The notes beneath the pieces are model-generated. The model was not told the DNA's origin. It searched no databases and saw nothing but the letters and a program-made list of their open reading frames with translations. The position numbers and the translations under genes were made by a program. From NCBI RefSeq assembly GCF_000526995.1, contig NZ_AZUI01000001.1, positions 2,356,001-2,420,000 of the forward strand: DNA of 64,000 nucleotides, read 5' to 3'. Of this stretch, positions 8,471-16,831 are shown piece after piece. The DNA is from Lacrimispora indolis DSM 755. GTDB lineage: Bacteria; Bacillota; Clostridia; Lachnospirales; Lachnospiraceae. The stretch's first letter is position 1. Every line of letters begins with the position of its first letter.

Positions 8471-9256
8471 CTACTGCATGGCGGTCAAGCCGCCGTCCAC
8501 CCCAAGGATCTGGCCGGTGACAAAGGAAGCGGCATCGCTGCATAAATACAGTGCAGCGGCAGAAATATCTTCTTCCCGGCCGATGCGCCCAAGAGGAATC
8601 CGGTCCGTCAGCTTTTCTAAAAAAGCAGGATCATCTAACTGAAATGAGTTAATCGGCGTCCTAACAAAGGTTGGGGCGATGGCGTTACAGGTAATGCCGT
8701 ATTTTCCCCATTCACAGGCCAGCTGCTTTGTGTACATGTTGACAGCGCCCTTGCTGGTGCAATAGGCGATATAATCCTGTTTTGTGCCTATAAGGCTCTT
8801 TACGGAAGAGAGGTTGACGATGCGTCCGTACCGGTTGGGGATCATGAAGCCCTTTCCCACAGCCCGTGTTACCGTGTGGATGCCTTTTACATTTAAGTCC
8901 ATGACCTGGTCAAAGGTATCTTCATCGTAATCCTCCGCAGGCAGCAGGCGGTTCATTCCGGCGCTGTTTACCAGAATATCGATGCGGCCAAATGACTTGC
9001 CCACTTGATTCAGCATTTCCGCCACGTCCTCCCGGTCACGGATATCACAGCGCAGGGAAAGAAAACTGCGGCCTGACTGTTCTGCCTCTTTTTCAAGGTG
9101 TGCAGCCTTTTCCGGATGTCCGCCGCACACGGCCACATCAGCTCCGCTTTGGAGAAAAGCTTTGGCAATGGCGCTTCCCAGACCTCCGGTCCCTCCCGGG
9201 ATCAGGGCCTTTTTTCCAGCCAGATTAAACAAGTTCTGATAGAAGTCATTTTTCAT
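8471..9256 (-). CDS. Short-chain dehydrogenase/reductase (SDR)
   Basis: A 261-residue classical SDR. Visible motifs are the cofactor loop PGGTGGLGSAIA, NSAG, the catalytic Ser in VNLSSVKS, YxxxK as YCTSK, and the C-terminal GQILGVDGG. It resembles 2-dehydro-3-deoxy-gluconate 5-dehydrogenase/gluconate 5-dehydrogenase types, which fits sugar-acid catabolism, though this sub-assignment is inference. The start at 9256 follows GAAAGGGC and overlaps the end of the GntR gene by 11 bases, indicating translational coupling. Confidence 0.9.
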   Translation of the reverse strand: MKNDFYQNLFNLAGKKALIPGGTGGLGSAIAKAFLQSGADVAVCGGHPEKAAHLEKEAEQSGRSFLSLRCDIRDREDVAEMLNQVGKSFGRIDILVNSAGMNRLLPAEDYDEDTFDQVMDLNVKGIHTVTRAVGKGFMIPNRYGRIVNLSSVKSLIGTKQDYIAYCTSKGAVNMYTKQLACEWGKYGITCNAIAPTFVRTPINSFQLDDPAFLEKLTDRIPLGRIGREEDISAAALYLCSDAASFVTGQILGVDGGLTAMQ

Positions 9257-10010
9257 AAAGAAGCCCTTTCTGTTCCTGAAGTTTGGAATCTGCATGCCCC
9301 TTACTGCCTTCAATAAAATAGTCCGGGTAGCGTTCCTTTAAAGGTGATATGGCTAAAAGGATCCGGGCCAGATGATGCTGGTAAATGGTGCATGCCCGGT
9401 CTGTGTCCCGTGCTGCAAGCGCATCGGTAAGGGCGGTAAGATCCCTTAGGAAATCTTCTGTTACGGAAGCATCTGAGACAGATAGGTAGAGAAGCCTTTG
9501 TAAGTCCATGCCGGCCTTTTGTACAGGCTCCCAGACGTAATCCATCTTGCCGGCCAGATCATAAAGGAGCCGGTAGTAATCAGTGATCAGACGGACGGAC
9601 TGGGATAGATCTCCTTGAGCGAGATAGTCCTCCTGCTGCATCAGGTTATGATAAAGAATATCAAATTGGGGCCGTTTCACGTTCCGGATGAAGATGTTCT
9701 GAAGCATCGCTGTTCCAAGCTGCTTGTGGATCCACAGGGTCTGCTCGATCCGGCTGATGTCGATCCTGGATACAAAGGCTCCCTTCTGTGGGATGATATC
9801 CACCAGATTTTTACGGGAAAGCTTATAGAGCGTATCGTGGACCGGTGTCCGGCTTATGCTCAGAGCATCGGCAAGTTCTACCTCGTTCATCTTACGGCCC
9901 GGGGGCAGATGAAGATTTAAAATGAAATGCCGGATAATCCGGTATGCATATTGGCGTGCATCTTCCGTGTGTCTCCGGGGAGGTAATTTTTGAAACGGTA
10001 TGAGTGACAT
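9246..10010 (-). CDS. GntR family regulator (FCD-like)
   Basis: A 254-residue regulator. The winged-helix segment EVELADALSISRTPVHDTLYKL matches GntR, and the C-terminal half is helical as in FCD proteins. CGGAG lies six bases before the ATG at 10010. It is the first gene of the minus-strand operon that ends with the M28 gene, so it probably controls its own operon. Palindromes at 10027-10042 and 10058-10072 lie immediately upstream and are candidate operators. Confidence 0.88.
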   Translation of the reverse strand: MSLIPFQKLPPRRHTEDARQYAYRIIRHFILNLHLPPGRKMNEVELADALSISRTPVHDTLYKLSRKNLVDIIPQKGAFVSRIDISRIEQTLWIHKQLGTAMLQNIFIRNVKRPQFDILYHNLMQQEDYLAQGDLSQSVRLITDYYRLLYDLAGKMDYVWEPVQKAGMDLQRLLYLSVSDASVTEDFLRDLTALTDALAARDTDRACTIYQHHLARILLAISPLKERYPDYFIEGSKGHADSKLQEQKGLLYEK

Positions 10011-10026
10011 GTAAAACTCCGTTCTG

Positions 10027-10072
10027 CCGCCTATACCGGCGGCACAGGTCAAGTAATAACGCCGCTGGCGTT
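10027..10072. promoter_or_regulatory. Palindromes upstream of the GntR-SDR operon
   Basis: Two inverted repeats: CCGCC/GGGCGG-type arms around TATACC (10027-10042, arms CCGCC and GGCGG) and AACGCC-GCT-GGCGTT (10058-10072). The central GGTATA resembles the operator of the other GntR at 3056. No well-formed promoter could be defined beside them. The rest of 10073-10370 has no gene that I support. Confidence 0.45.
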
Positions 10073-10374
10073 GGAATGCTGTCCTGTATTTGTCTTATTT
10101 CCAGTTGTTTTATTAAGCTTGTCCGGTACATGGCTGATTTATGAGTGCCAGGAGCGGACAAGACAGGAATGTATAGAAACTTGTATGCAATATATAGTGT
10201 TATTTTATCATTATTTGCTAAAAAAAGCTACTGAATTTGATGACGATAATGGTGGTTGAACTGCAAATGATGGTGGGATTCCGATTGCGAATTGGTACAA
10301 CCGAAGGGAATTGAATCAGTAAACAGATTTAAAAATGAATTGCACAAAAAAATCAAAAAATTTATTGCAGCCTC

Positions 10375-10403
10375 TTGCATTTATTAAAGACATATGGTAT
10401 AAT
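10375..10403 (+). promoter_or_regulatory. Promoter of tRNA-Gly
   Basis: -35 TTGCAT (10375-10380), a 17-bp spacer and -10 TATAAT (10398-10403), about 38 bases before the tRNA. Confidence 0.75.
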
Positions 10404-10440
10404 TCCAGTGTTGTAATAAATGAATAAAAAAGTTGTTTAT

Positions 10441-10513
10441 GCGCGAGTGGCTCAGTTGGTGGAGTACGACCTTGCCAAGGTCGGGGTCGCGGGTTCGAGT
10501 CCCGTCTCGCGCT
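10441..10513 (+). tRNA. tRNA-Gly (anticodon GCC)
   Basis: A 73-nt cloverleaf: acceptor GCGCGAG/CTCGCGC, D arm GCTC...GAGT, anticodon stem CGACC/GGTCG around loop TTGCCAA (anticodon GCC, 10474-10476), and T arm GCGGG-TTCGAGT-CCCGT. The discriminator base is T and CCA is not encoded. A T-run follows directly. It stands alone, with its own promoter. Confidence 0.95.
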
Positions 10514-10523
10514 TTTTTATTGG

Positions 10524-10558
10524 TAGCGGAAACCTAGGTTTTATCAGGGTTTCCGCTA
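10524..10558 (+). terminator. Hairpin after tRNA-Gly
   Basis: TAGCGGAAACC (10524-10534) pairs with GGGTTTCCGCTA (10547-10558). A T-run between the tRNA and this hairpin (10513-10519) may itself be the processing/termination signal; the hairpin is followed only by a weak T-rich stretch. Confidence 0.5.
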
Positions 10559-10671
10559 TATTTGCGCCTTTGTTAGCTGATAGACTGTTATAGACAGTTT
10601 ATTAGGCCTTTGCTATGAAGTTTTAAGTTTCTTTTTCTGTCAGTGGATTTCAGCGATTTTCTGTGGAACTA

Positions 10672-11976
10672 TTATGTCTCAATGTTTATCACTGAGACTT
10701 TCTCTATGTAATATTTATTATTAATAATAAACCACATTTGGGTATCAAATCTCATAATTGTCCAGAGAGACAGACCCTGAAGGTTATATTCTGCTACCAG
10801 TTCAGCTCGTGCGTCAATACTTCTTGCATCATTAAACCATACTAAGTGAAGAATCCCACCAATATCCATATAATAGAAATAAGGTGACTGTGCTGCTTCA
10901 TTAAATTGGATTGGTATATTGTTTTCTGCTGCAATTAGTATCGCATTATCATTTGCTATAGCAGTAGCCCCTGTAGCGCCTGGAACATAAGGAAGTGTCC
11001 AATCATAACCGAGTGTGGTGATTCCCAGGAAAAAGACTTCAGATGGAATAATACTAACGACGTAGTCCAATAATTCTCTTAAAACATTAACCGGAAAAAT
11101 TGAGCTTGGGTAGCTATAAGATCTGGCCCAATCATAGGAAGCAAACACAATTCCATTTACATATTCAGAAAATTGTGAATAGTCCAGCTTTTCAAAACTG
11201 ACTCTAGGTCCATCAATATTCATAACTGGTGTTGTGGTTACTAATACTCTGTAACCTTCTGAATGAAATATCGCAGAAGCTTTTTTTATGTATTCTACAA
11301 TTTTATTTAGGTTTTCCGATGTAATATCTTCGATATACATATTTATTCCATAATAACCCTTTGTTTTCAGCATCTGAAGAATATTATCAATGAGGCGATC
11401 CTGCACAATAGGGTCATTTAAAATATTGTAGGTTATTTCACGAATAATTGTTCCTTCTTCCGTAATCGTAGAAACAAACATCATAGGTGCAACGCCATAA
11501 GCTTTAGCCAGCTGAACCAGTTCGGCGTCGTTATCAATGGAGATAATTTCTCCCTCACTTGTGGCTCTGTAATTGAATATGGTCAGATATGATAAAAAAG
11601 GAAGCGTTTTTATTAAAACGGATTTATCTATATAAGAAAAGGTATAACCACTAGTGGCAATCGTTCTTGACTTGTTTGTCTGGTATTTTATCACAATGGT
11701 TTCACCGGAGTATAAAAAATCTCTATCAGAAAGATAGGGATTATTCCTTAATAATTCCATGGGTGAAACACCGTACTTCTCTGCTATACTTTCCAAAGTA
11801 TCGCCGATTTGGACGGTGTATAGTATTTCTGGTTGAACAATCACAATGGTTTGGCCAATTGCTAAATTGTCAGAGTTTGTTATTCCGTTTTCCAATATTA
11901 ATCTGTAAACGGGGATATTATAATACTCTGATATTGAATTGATGGTTTCACCGGGTTGTACAACATGTATGACCAT
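10672..11976 (-). CDS. LysM-GH18 domain protein (spore germination SleL/YaaH-like)
   Basis: A 434-residue protein with two N-terminal LysM domains (about residues 2-46 and 52-97: VVQPGETINSISEYYNIP and YTVQIGDTLESIAEKYGV) followed by a GH18 barrel. Relatives (YaaH, SleL) act on spore cortex peptidoglycan. The catalytic strand reads GINMYIED: the terminal Glu is kept, but the Asp two positions before it, normally part of DxxDxDxE/NIDFE, is Tyr, so hydrolytic activity is doubtful. There is no signal peptide, as in YaaH. The gene is more AT-rich than its neighbours, which may indicate separate origin. Confidence 0.85.
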   Translation of the reverse strand: MVIHVVQPGETINSISEYYNIPVYRLILENGITNSDNLAIGQTIVIVQPEILYTVQIGDTLESIAEKYGVSPMELLRNNPYLSDRDFLYSGETIVIKYQTNKSRTIATSGYTFSYIDKSVLIKTLPFLSYLTIFNYRATSEGEIISIDNDAELVQLAKAYGVAPMMFVSTITEEGTIIREITYNILNDPIVQDRLIDNILQMLKTKGYYGINMYIEDITSENLNKIVEYIKKASAIFHSEGYRVLVTTTPVMNIDGPRVSFEKLDYSQFSEYVNGIVFASYDWARSYSYPSSIFPVNVLRELLDYVVSIIPSEVFFLGITTLGYDWTLPYVPGATGATAIANDNAILIAAENNIPIQFNEAAQSPYFYYMDIGGILHLVWFNDARSIDARAELVAEYNLQGLSLWTIMRFDTQMWFIINNKYYIEKVSVINIET

Positions 11977-12148
11977 GATCCCTCCGAATGATCTTATTAA
12001 TCCTAAAATGTATATGCTGTGGCCTGTAATATCATACCAAGTGGAGATTTATTAATTTAGATGGTTAATTTTCAGTGATAGCAGCAGGCCACCTCGCAGA
12101 ATGATCATTTTAAATGAAAATCATAAATAATAAAGTGACATAAAATTA

Positions 12149-12184
12149 AGGACCTGTTGAAGGCATTATTTTTCAACAGGTCCT
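12149..12184. repeat. Perfect inverted repeat in the 12-kb intergenic region
   Basis: AGGACCTGTTGAA pairs with TTCAACAGGTCCT around a short AT-rich loop. There is no T-tract on the right and only a weak one on the left, so a terminator role for the HAD gene (which ends at 12303) is possible but not clear. The remainder of 11977-12302 holds nothing else that I can support. Confidence 0.5.
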
Positions 12185-12302
12185 ATGCTTAGCACAATCT
12201 AATGGTGGATATTATAAAAAATGTTTGATTCAGATCAATCTATAAGCAAACATGCCGGGTACTTTTCCACATGAATCCCTTCCGCCCGGAATCCAATCCA
12301 CA

Positions 12303-12959
12303 TCATCCCTTCTTTTCCAACCCTTCCAGAACCTCCAACACCTCCCCAAGGCTATGAATGGAATAATCCGCAAGGCTCCGGTCAAAACGGAACCGTTCAT
12401 CAACAAGAGAAGCCACAGTCATTCCCGCCCCATGTCCAGCCATGATTCCATAGGTGGAATCCTCTACCACCAGGCATTCCTCCGGCGCACAATGGAGGGC
12501 TTCAGCCGTGTGGAGATAAATTTCCGGATTAGGTTTGCTTTCCTTAAATTCCTCGCCGCTTATAATATAATCAAAGTCACCCTTCAGCCCGCAGGTCGTT
12601 AGAACCTCTTCAATCCCTGCCCTGCTGGTAGAAGATGCGAGAGCCACCAGATAACCTCTGCGGTGAATCTCTTTTAAAAGCTCCGGTACTTCCTTACGCA
12701 GGATAGCAAAATAATCCGGGCGGCAATCGGCCCAGATTCCGGCATACATTTCCTGAAATTCCAGGGAATCCGTATCCTTTCCGATCACCTCGCCTAAAAT
12801 CTCCATGGTCCTTTTCGTAGTGGCTCCCACAACGGTAAACAGTGCATCCCTGCTGATATCAGGGTACTTCAGCTTCAGCTTCTCATGCATGTGGTCTAAG
12901 TACACGATTTCACTGTCAATCAAAACTCCATCCATATCAAATATCACTGCTTTTATCAT
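12303..12959 (-). CDS. HAD superfamily phosphatase (beta-phosphoglucomutase-like)
   Basis: A 218-residue HAD subfamily IA protein. Motif I is FDMDGVLIDSE, motif II is ALASSTS, the Lys is in GEEFKESKPNPEIYL, and motif III is VVEDSTYGI. This matches sugar-phosphate phosphatases and beta-phosphoglucomutases. It starts three bases after the PTS IIA gene stops, so the two are co-transcribed. In this cluster it may dephosphorylate or isomerise a sugar phosphate made by the PTS. Confidence 0.88.
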   Translation of the reverse strand: MIKAVIFDMDGVLIDSEIVYLDHMHEKLKLKYPDISRDALFTVVGATTKRTMEILGEVIGKDTDSLEFQEMYAGIWADCRPDYFAILRKEVPELLKEIHRRGYLVALASSTSRAGIEEVLTTCGLKGDFDYIISGEEFKESKPNPEIYLHTAEALHCAPEECLVVEDSTYGIMAGHGAGMTVASLVDERFRFDRSLADYSIHSLGEVLEVLEGLEKKG

Positions 12960-12962
12960 TGG

Positions 12963-13403
12963 TCAAATTCCTTCCTCATATTCTTCCTCAGACGTTTCTA
13001 CCGGTTCATACCGGTATTTTCCGATCTGCGTTTTTCCGACTTCAATGAGTTCATCGGCCAGGGTGTCTCCTTCCGGTATCTGCCCCGTCATACAGCGCAT
13101 GGCCAGTTCCACTGCCATACCCAGGTTTATTCCGTAAAGAACCTTGATCCGTTCATCTCCAAAGCTTAAAAGCACTGCATTTTTAAATGGGGAGCCGCCA
13201 AGGATATCGCATAGCACAAGGATTTGTTCACAGTCCCTGAAACGTTCAAAGGCTGCCTTTAAATTTTCCTTCAGCTGTTCCTCACTGTGCTCTCCCTTAA
13301 AATCTATTGGAATTAAAAAATCCTGATGACCTGTGAGAAGTTCCAGTGCGCTTGAAATGCCGTATGCAAATGATCCATGGCCTGTAATAATGATTCCAGT
13401 CAT
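12963..13403 (-). CDS. PTS mannose/fructose-family EIIA
   Basis: A 146-residue cytoplasmic IIA of the mannose family, which carries phosphate from HPr to IIB. The phospho-His is in GIIITGHGSFAYGI (His about residue 9), and LCDILGGSPFKNA is the other conserved segment. The start at 13403 is taken because family members begin with a short MxGIIITxHG leader and GAGGAG precedes it; an alternative ATG at 13436, which also has GGAGG upstream, would add 11 residues. The IIB, IIC and IID partners lie 1.2-3.3 kb upstream in the same direction. Confidence 0.88.
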   Translation of the reverse strand: MTGIIITGHGSFAYGISSALELLTGHQDFLIPIDFKGEHSEEQLKENLKAAFERFRDCEQILVLCDILGGSPFKNAVLLSFGDERIKVLYGINLGMAVELAMRCMTGQIPEGDTLADELIEVGKTQIGKYRYEPVETSEEEYEEGI

Positions 13404-13467
13404 AATCTCCTCTTTCCCACCCGCGCTTTTGGGCATATGAGTATGCCTCCGGGGCGTTCATTCATTT

Positions 13468-14217
13468 TTATTCTCTGTAAACCACAAAGTCAAATCGGTG
13501 TGTGTTGCCGGGATAAGTTTCTATGCTGTAGTCAATGGGACGGTCATACTGGTCGTAAGCGGTGCTTTCCAGCATGTGCACCGGGGAGCCTTTTTCAATG
13601 TGAAATAAGCGTGCCTGTGCGGGATCGATGATTTCCGCCCGGATGGACCGCACCGCCCTGGCCGGATAGATACCGTATACATCCTTCATAATATGATACA
13701 GGGATTCTGTCCCATAATCATGATTTTCAATTCCCGGAAACAGATCCAAGGGAACGAAATTTTCAATATAGGTAAAAGGGCGTTTGTCCGCATAGCGCAT
13801 CCGTTCCAGATGAAGACAGTGCTGCTGGGGTTCCAAACGGAGTTTTTCGTAAATCTGAGCATGATAAGGGGCGACTTCCTTCTTTTTTAAATCGGTTCCG
13901 GCTTTCATGCCGATCATGGCCAGCTCCTCATTGTAGCTGACAAGCTGCATCAAAAATACTCCCCGGTCCGTATTGGACTTCACAAAGCTTCCGGAGCCCC
14001 GCTTCCTCTCCAGCAGTCCAAGCTTGTCCAGCTCTCCGTAAGCCTGCCGGACCACAGGCCGGGAAATGGCGAATTTGAGGCATATTTCCTCTTCTGTGGG
14101 CAGTTTTTGCCCCGGAGTCAGAGTTCCGTTCCGGATAGCCTTGATCAGACAGGCCTTTAGCTGTTCGTACAATGGAACCGGACTATATTTATCAATTTGT
14201 ATAAATTCAAACTTCAT
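13468..14217 (-). CDS. GntR family regulator, HutC/UTRA subfamily
   Basis: A 249-residue regulator with an N-terminal winged helix (KLPTEEEICLKFAISRPVVRQAYGEL) and a C-terminal UTRA ligand domain (EKLRLEPQQHCLHLERMRYADKRPFTYIENF; SPVHMLESTAYDQYDRPIDYSIETYPG). UTRA domains bind sugar phosphates or amino-sugar phosphates. It lies between the IID and IIA genes of the PTS. GTnTAnAC-type sites at its own start (14216-14225) and below the PTS promoter (16832-16852) make it the likely local regulator. Confidence 0.92.
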   Translation of the reverse strand: MKFEFIQIDKYSPVPLYEQLKACLIKAIRNGTLTPGQKLPTEEEICLKFAISRPVVRQAYGELDKLGLLERKRGSGSFVKSNTDRGVFLMQLVSYNEELAMIGMKAGTDLKKKEVAPYHAQIYEKLRLEPQQHCLHLERMRYADKRPFTYIENFVPLDLFPGIENHDYGTESLYHIMKDVYGIYPARAVRSIRAEIIDPAQARLFHIEKGSPVHMLESTAYDQYDRPIDYSIETYPGNTHRFDFVVYRE

Positions 14218-14225
14218 GTATACAC
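14216..14225. promoter_or_regulatory. Candidate GntR operator at the gntR start
   Basis: On the minus strand GTGTATACAT overlaps the start codon and fits the core GTnTAnAC of HutC/NagR-type operators. This suggests autoregulation. Confidence 0.5.
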
Positions 14226-14253
14226 CTCCATAACAGGGAGATCCCGTCTGTAC

Positions 14254-14282
14254 AGTATACCATTGGGGAATTTTCCCTGCAA
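14254..14282 (-). promoter_or_regulatory. Sigma-A promoter of the HutC-type GntR gene
   Basis: Minus strand: -35 TTGCAG (14277-14282), a 17-bp spacer and -10 TATACT (14254-14259), 37 bp before the start codon. Confidence 0.7.
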
Positions 14283-14332
14283 CGTTATTTTGACGGATAT
14301 CGCGATTGATGTCCGCGGTGCTTAAAACGGCG

Positions 14333-14600
14333 TCAGAGGCCGCCTTTTAACATGCAGTTTTCTGCCACGTAGCGGGCGCCGTTTTCCAGGGCCTTTTTTA
14401 AGGACTGTTCCGTCATCTGGCAGCCCTTTTTCCAGCCCTGGCCTGCGAGGCTTAAGAGAAAGGCGGTCAGGAAGGCATCCCCGGCTCCTATCCAGATGTG
14501 ATAAGGCTCCCTGCAATTTCACACGCACAAGGGCCATACAGGAGATAGGTAAATTCTTCCAGATCTTCCTGTACGGCCCCCGGCAGAATTCGATAGGATT
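14333..14600 (-). pseudogene. Remnant of a pfkB-family sugar kinase
   Basis: On the minus strand one frame reads HIWIGAGDAFLTAFLLSLAG and continues to a TGA at 14333-14335 with the helical C-terminus of a ribokinase/pfkB kinase; GAGDAF is the ATP/catalytic-Asp signature. Going upstream, this frame meets a stop about 30 codons before a full domain would begin, and similar coding sense continues in another frame, so there is at least one frameshift. The N-terminal two thirds are missing and no start codon or ribosome site is seen. It sits directly after the PTS IID gene, so a kinase once belonged to this operon. Confidence 0.65.
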
Positions 14601-14611
14601 CCTTCCGTGAG

Positions 14612-15403
14612 TTACATGATTTTAAAGAAAGACAATACGACTGATACAAGGATAATGAAAATAATCAGCATCAGCGTATTAACATGTTTTTTCTTAAACA
14701 GCCAGTAAAGAGCGAATACAAACCCAAGTGGCAGTATGTTCGGCATGATGGAATCAAATATCGCCTGTATGGAAACACCGCCGGGAGCTACCAGCGTTTC
14801 TGCAAAATGCAGGGATACGTAACTTGGGATCAGACCGCCTACCACCATCATGCCCAGGATGCCCGCTGCCTTTGTGATGGCGCTGGCATTGGAGCTGATT
14901 AAGTCAACGGCTCCCACACCCATGTTATATCCCATGCGGCCGAACCACAGTCTTGATATGGCTCCTATAAACCAGATGGCAATATAAAGGATGGGACCAA
15001 GTACCGAACCGCCGCTGGCAAGGGAACAGCAGATCGCCGCTGATATGGGGAGCAGGGTAAACCAGAAGATCGCGTCTCCCAATCCTGCCAGAGGACCGAA
15101 CAAGCCGGTTTTAATATTCTTGATCAGTGCTCTGTCCTGTCCGTTCTCTTCCAGGGAAAGGACAAGTCCCTGAAGGAAGGTGGCCATATGTGGCTCAGTG
15201 TTAATAAAGTCCATGTTGTTTTTCATGGCATCCGCGATTTCTTCCTTCTGGCTGCCGTAAATCTTCTTTAATCCGGGAAGCAAACCAAGGCAGAAGCCTG
15301 GGGCCTGCATGCGCTCAAAGCTGAAGCAGGACTGTTCCAATATGGAAAGCAGGCTCATCCGGTTGATATCTTTTTTTGTCAATTTATCTCTAGATACCGT
15401 CAT
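14612..15403 (-). CDS. PTS mannose/fructose-family EIID
   Basis: A 263-residue membrane subunit of a mannose-family PTS permease. Family features are RMQAPGFCLGLLPGLKKIYG, FINTEPHMATFLQGLVLSLEE and GPLAGLGDAIFWFTLLPI, with hydrophobic C-terminal segments. The start at 15403 has AGGAGG eight bases upstream and overlaps the IIC gene by 14 bases. The encoded sugar specificity cannot be read directly; the neighbouring SIS deglycase suggests an amino sugar or Amadori-type compound. Confidence 0.92.
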   Translation of the reverse strand: MTVSRDKLTKKDINRMSLLSILEQSCFSFERMQAPGFCLGLLPGLKKIYGSQKEEIADAMKNNMDFINTEPHMATFLQGLVLSLEENGQDRALIKNIKTGLFGPLAGLGDAIFWFTLLPISAAICCSLASGGSVLGPILYIAIWFIGAISRLWFGRMGYNMGVGAVDLISSNASAITKAAGILGMMVVGGLIPSYVSLHFAETLVAPGGVSIQAIFDSIMPNILPLGFVFALYWLFKKKHVNTLMLIIFIILVSVVLSFFKIM

Positions 15404-16172
15404 CGTCAGCACCTCCTACAGTTACGGCGTTCTTTTTGATGTTTTCATCATTGAGATAGCCAATGAATGCTACGGCGATTCCTGCGATAGCTACCGGAAG
15501 GATATTGCCAAGCTGTAAGAATGTCATCATTAAAAAGCCAATAAAAAGATAAGCCACGTTCTGCTTTTTAAGCATGACAACAAGCAACAGGGTAAGACCG
15601 ACTGCAGGGAGCAGGCCGCCGGATATTTCAAAGCCGTGGATCAGCCATTCCGGGAACATGTTTACAAATCCTGAGATCTGGTTCTGCAATGCAAAAGCGG
15701 AAAGGAATGTGATCAGGGCATAGATGCCTGCCTTAATTACAATTCCAAGAATAACGATCTGTGTAAATTTCTTTGTGTCTGCGTTCTCACATGCACGGTC
15801 AAGGGGACGTAAAAAGCCTGCGAAAGTGGTATTGCAGACAATTCCGACCCATTGTGCCAGCAATGCAAAGGGCAGCGAGAGTCCCAGAGCTGTTTCCGCG
15901 CTCTGGCCGGTAGTGAATGCGATGACCGTTGTCATCATGCCTGCCATAAGCGGATCAGGGGGGACCGTGCCGCCTACGGTAAGCAGACCAAGATAAGAAA
16001 GCTCTGCAACGGCACCGGCGGCTAAGCCGACCTGCACATCGCCCAGGATGATTCCGGCGAAGAAGGCGACAACAATGGGACGGAACCAGAAAAAGGCTTC
16101 CCAGCAGGCATCACAGGCACAGATAAAAGCCAGTAAAGCCAGCAAAATCCCCTGGATTAAAGTGATTTGCAT
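15390..16172 (-). CDS. PTS mannose/fructose-family EIIC
   Basis: A 260-residue membrane channel subunit with about eight hydrophobic segments. Family stretches include GILLALLAFICACD, GIILGDVQVGLAAGAVAELSYLG and GGTVPPDPLMAGMM. GGAGG precedes the ATG at 16172; a longer frame to 16226 runs into an intercistronic hairpin and is rejected. It lies between the IIB and IID genes in one operon. Confidence 0.93.
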   Translation of the reverse strand: MQITLIQGILLALLAFICACDACWEAFFWFRPIVVAFFAGIILGDVQVGLAAGAVAELSYLGLLTVGGTVPPDPLMAGMMTTVIAFTTGQSAETALGLSLPFALLAQWVGIVCNTTFAGFLRPLDRACENADTKKFTQIVILGIVIKAGIYALITFLSAFALQNQISGFVNMFPEWLIHGFEISGGLLPAVGLTLLLVVMLKKQNVAYLFIGFLMMTFLQLGNILPVAIAGIAVAFIGYLNDENIKKNAVTVGGADDDGI

Positions 16173-16195
16173 ATTAAACCCTCCTTTTATTATTG

Positions 16196-16218
16196 AACCG
16201 CAGGTGGTTCCTGCGGTT
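16196..16218 (-). repeat. Intercistronic hairpin between IIB and IIC
   Basis: AACCGCAGG pairs with CCTGCGGTT around TGGTT/C. There is no T-run on the minus strand, so it is more likely an mRNA-processing or stability hairpin than a terminator. Confidence 0.55.
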
Positions 16219-16270
16219 TTCATCATGATTGCCCATATTTTTCCTTCTCAATTTCCATGAACAAATGTGT

Positions 16271-16747
16271 TTACTTTACCTCAAAATCATGCTTTTTATC
16301 CCCGGGAGCGATCTGGATATACACATCAATCCCCTTTCCACGAATCATCCTCAAGTCCTCTAAGTCCTGTTCTCCCAGATACACATGAGGTTCATTTGAC
16401 ACCTTTTTTCCGGGAGCCACATGCATGTTGCCGATGCAGAGCTTATCAATGGGAACCCCGCCCTCGATTAAGACTCTGGCAGCCTGGGGATTTCGCACCA
16501 CAATAAATATTTTCTGGCTTGGTGCTGCTTTATGAATGACTTCAATGGTTTTTTGAAGGGTGAAGAACCGGATCCCTACTCCGGTAGAATCCGCGGTCAT
16601 TTTCATCAGAGATTGCTGGACCGGGTCACCTGCAGCTTCGTCGTCCGCCACAACGATCAGGTTACAGCCGATGGCTCCCACCCAGGAGCATCCCACCTGA
16701 CCATGTACCAGCCTGTTGTCGATTCTTGTTAATAGAATGTTGGGCAT
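16271..16747 (-). CDS. PTS mannose/fructose-family EIIB
   Basis: A 158-residue cytoplasmic IIB that passes phosphate to the sugar. The active-site histidine is in RIDNRLVHGQVG (His about residue 14). AAAGGAG precedes the ATG at 16747; frames starting further upstream are unsupported. It is the first gene of the minus-strand PTS operon, 106 bases downstream of a good promoter. Confidence 0.93.
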   Translation of the reverse strand: MPNILLTRIDNRLVHGQVGCSWVGAIGCNLIVVADDEAAGDPVQQSLMKMTADSTGVGIRFFTLQKTIEVIHKAAPSQKIFIVVRNPQAARVLIEGGVPIDKLCIGNMHVAPGKKVSNEPHVYLGEQDLEDLRMIRGKGIDVYIQIAPGDKKHDFEVK

Positions 16748-16831
16748 ATGTTTGTCACTCCTTTTTAAATTTTGTATCCCCTCTGGTATTTTGTGCTCTT
16801 TTTTATTTTTCCACTCCTTTTTATAAAAAAA

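Noticed and set aside
10071..10259. 62-codon open frame upstream of the tRNA
   Set aside because: No ribosome binding site, no recognisable domain, and it overlaps the operator region of the divergent gene.
10441..12000. Integrated element at tRNA-Gly
   Set aside because: The adjacent gene is AT-rich, but there is no integrase, no transposase and no repeat of the tRNA 3' end in the following sequence.
12149..12184. Rho-independent terminator for the HAD gene
   Set aside because: The stem is perfect but lies about 120 bases beyond the stop and lacks a proper T-tract, so it is listed only as an inverted repeat.
14322..14537. 71-codon open frame beginning with ATG on the minus strand
   Set aside because: The coding signal (GAGDAFLTAFL) lies in a different frame; this frame is a by-product of the pfkB remnant.
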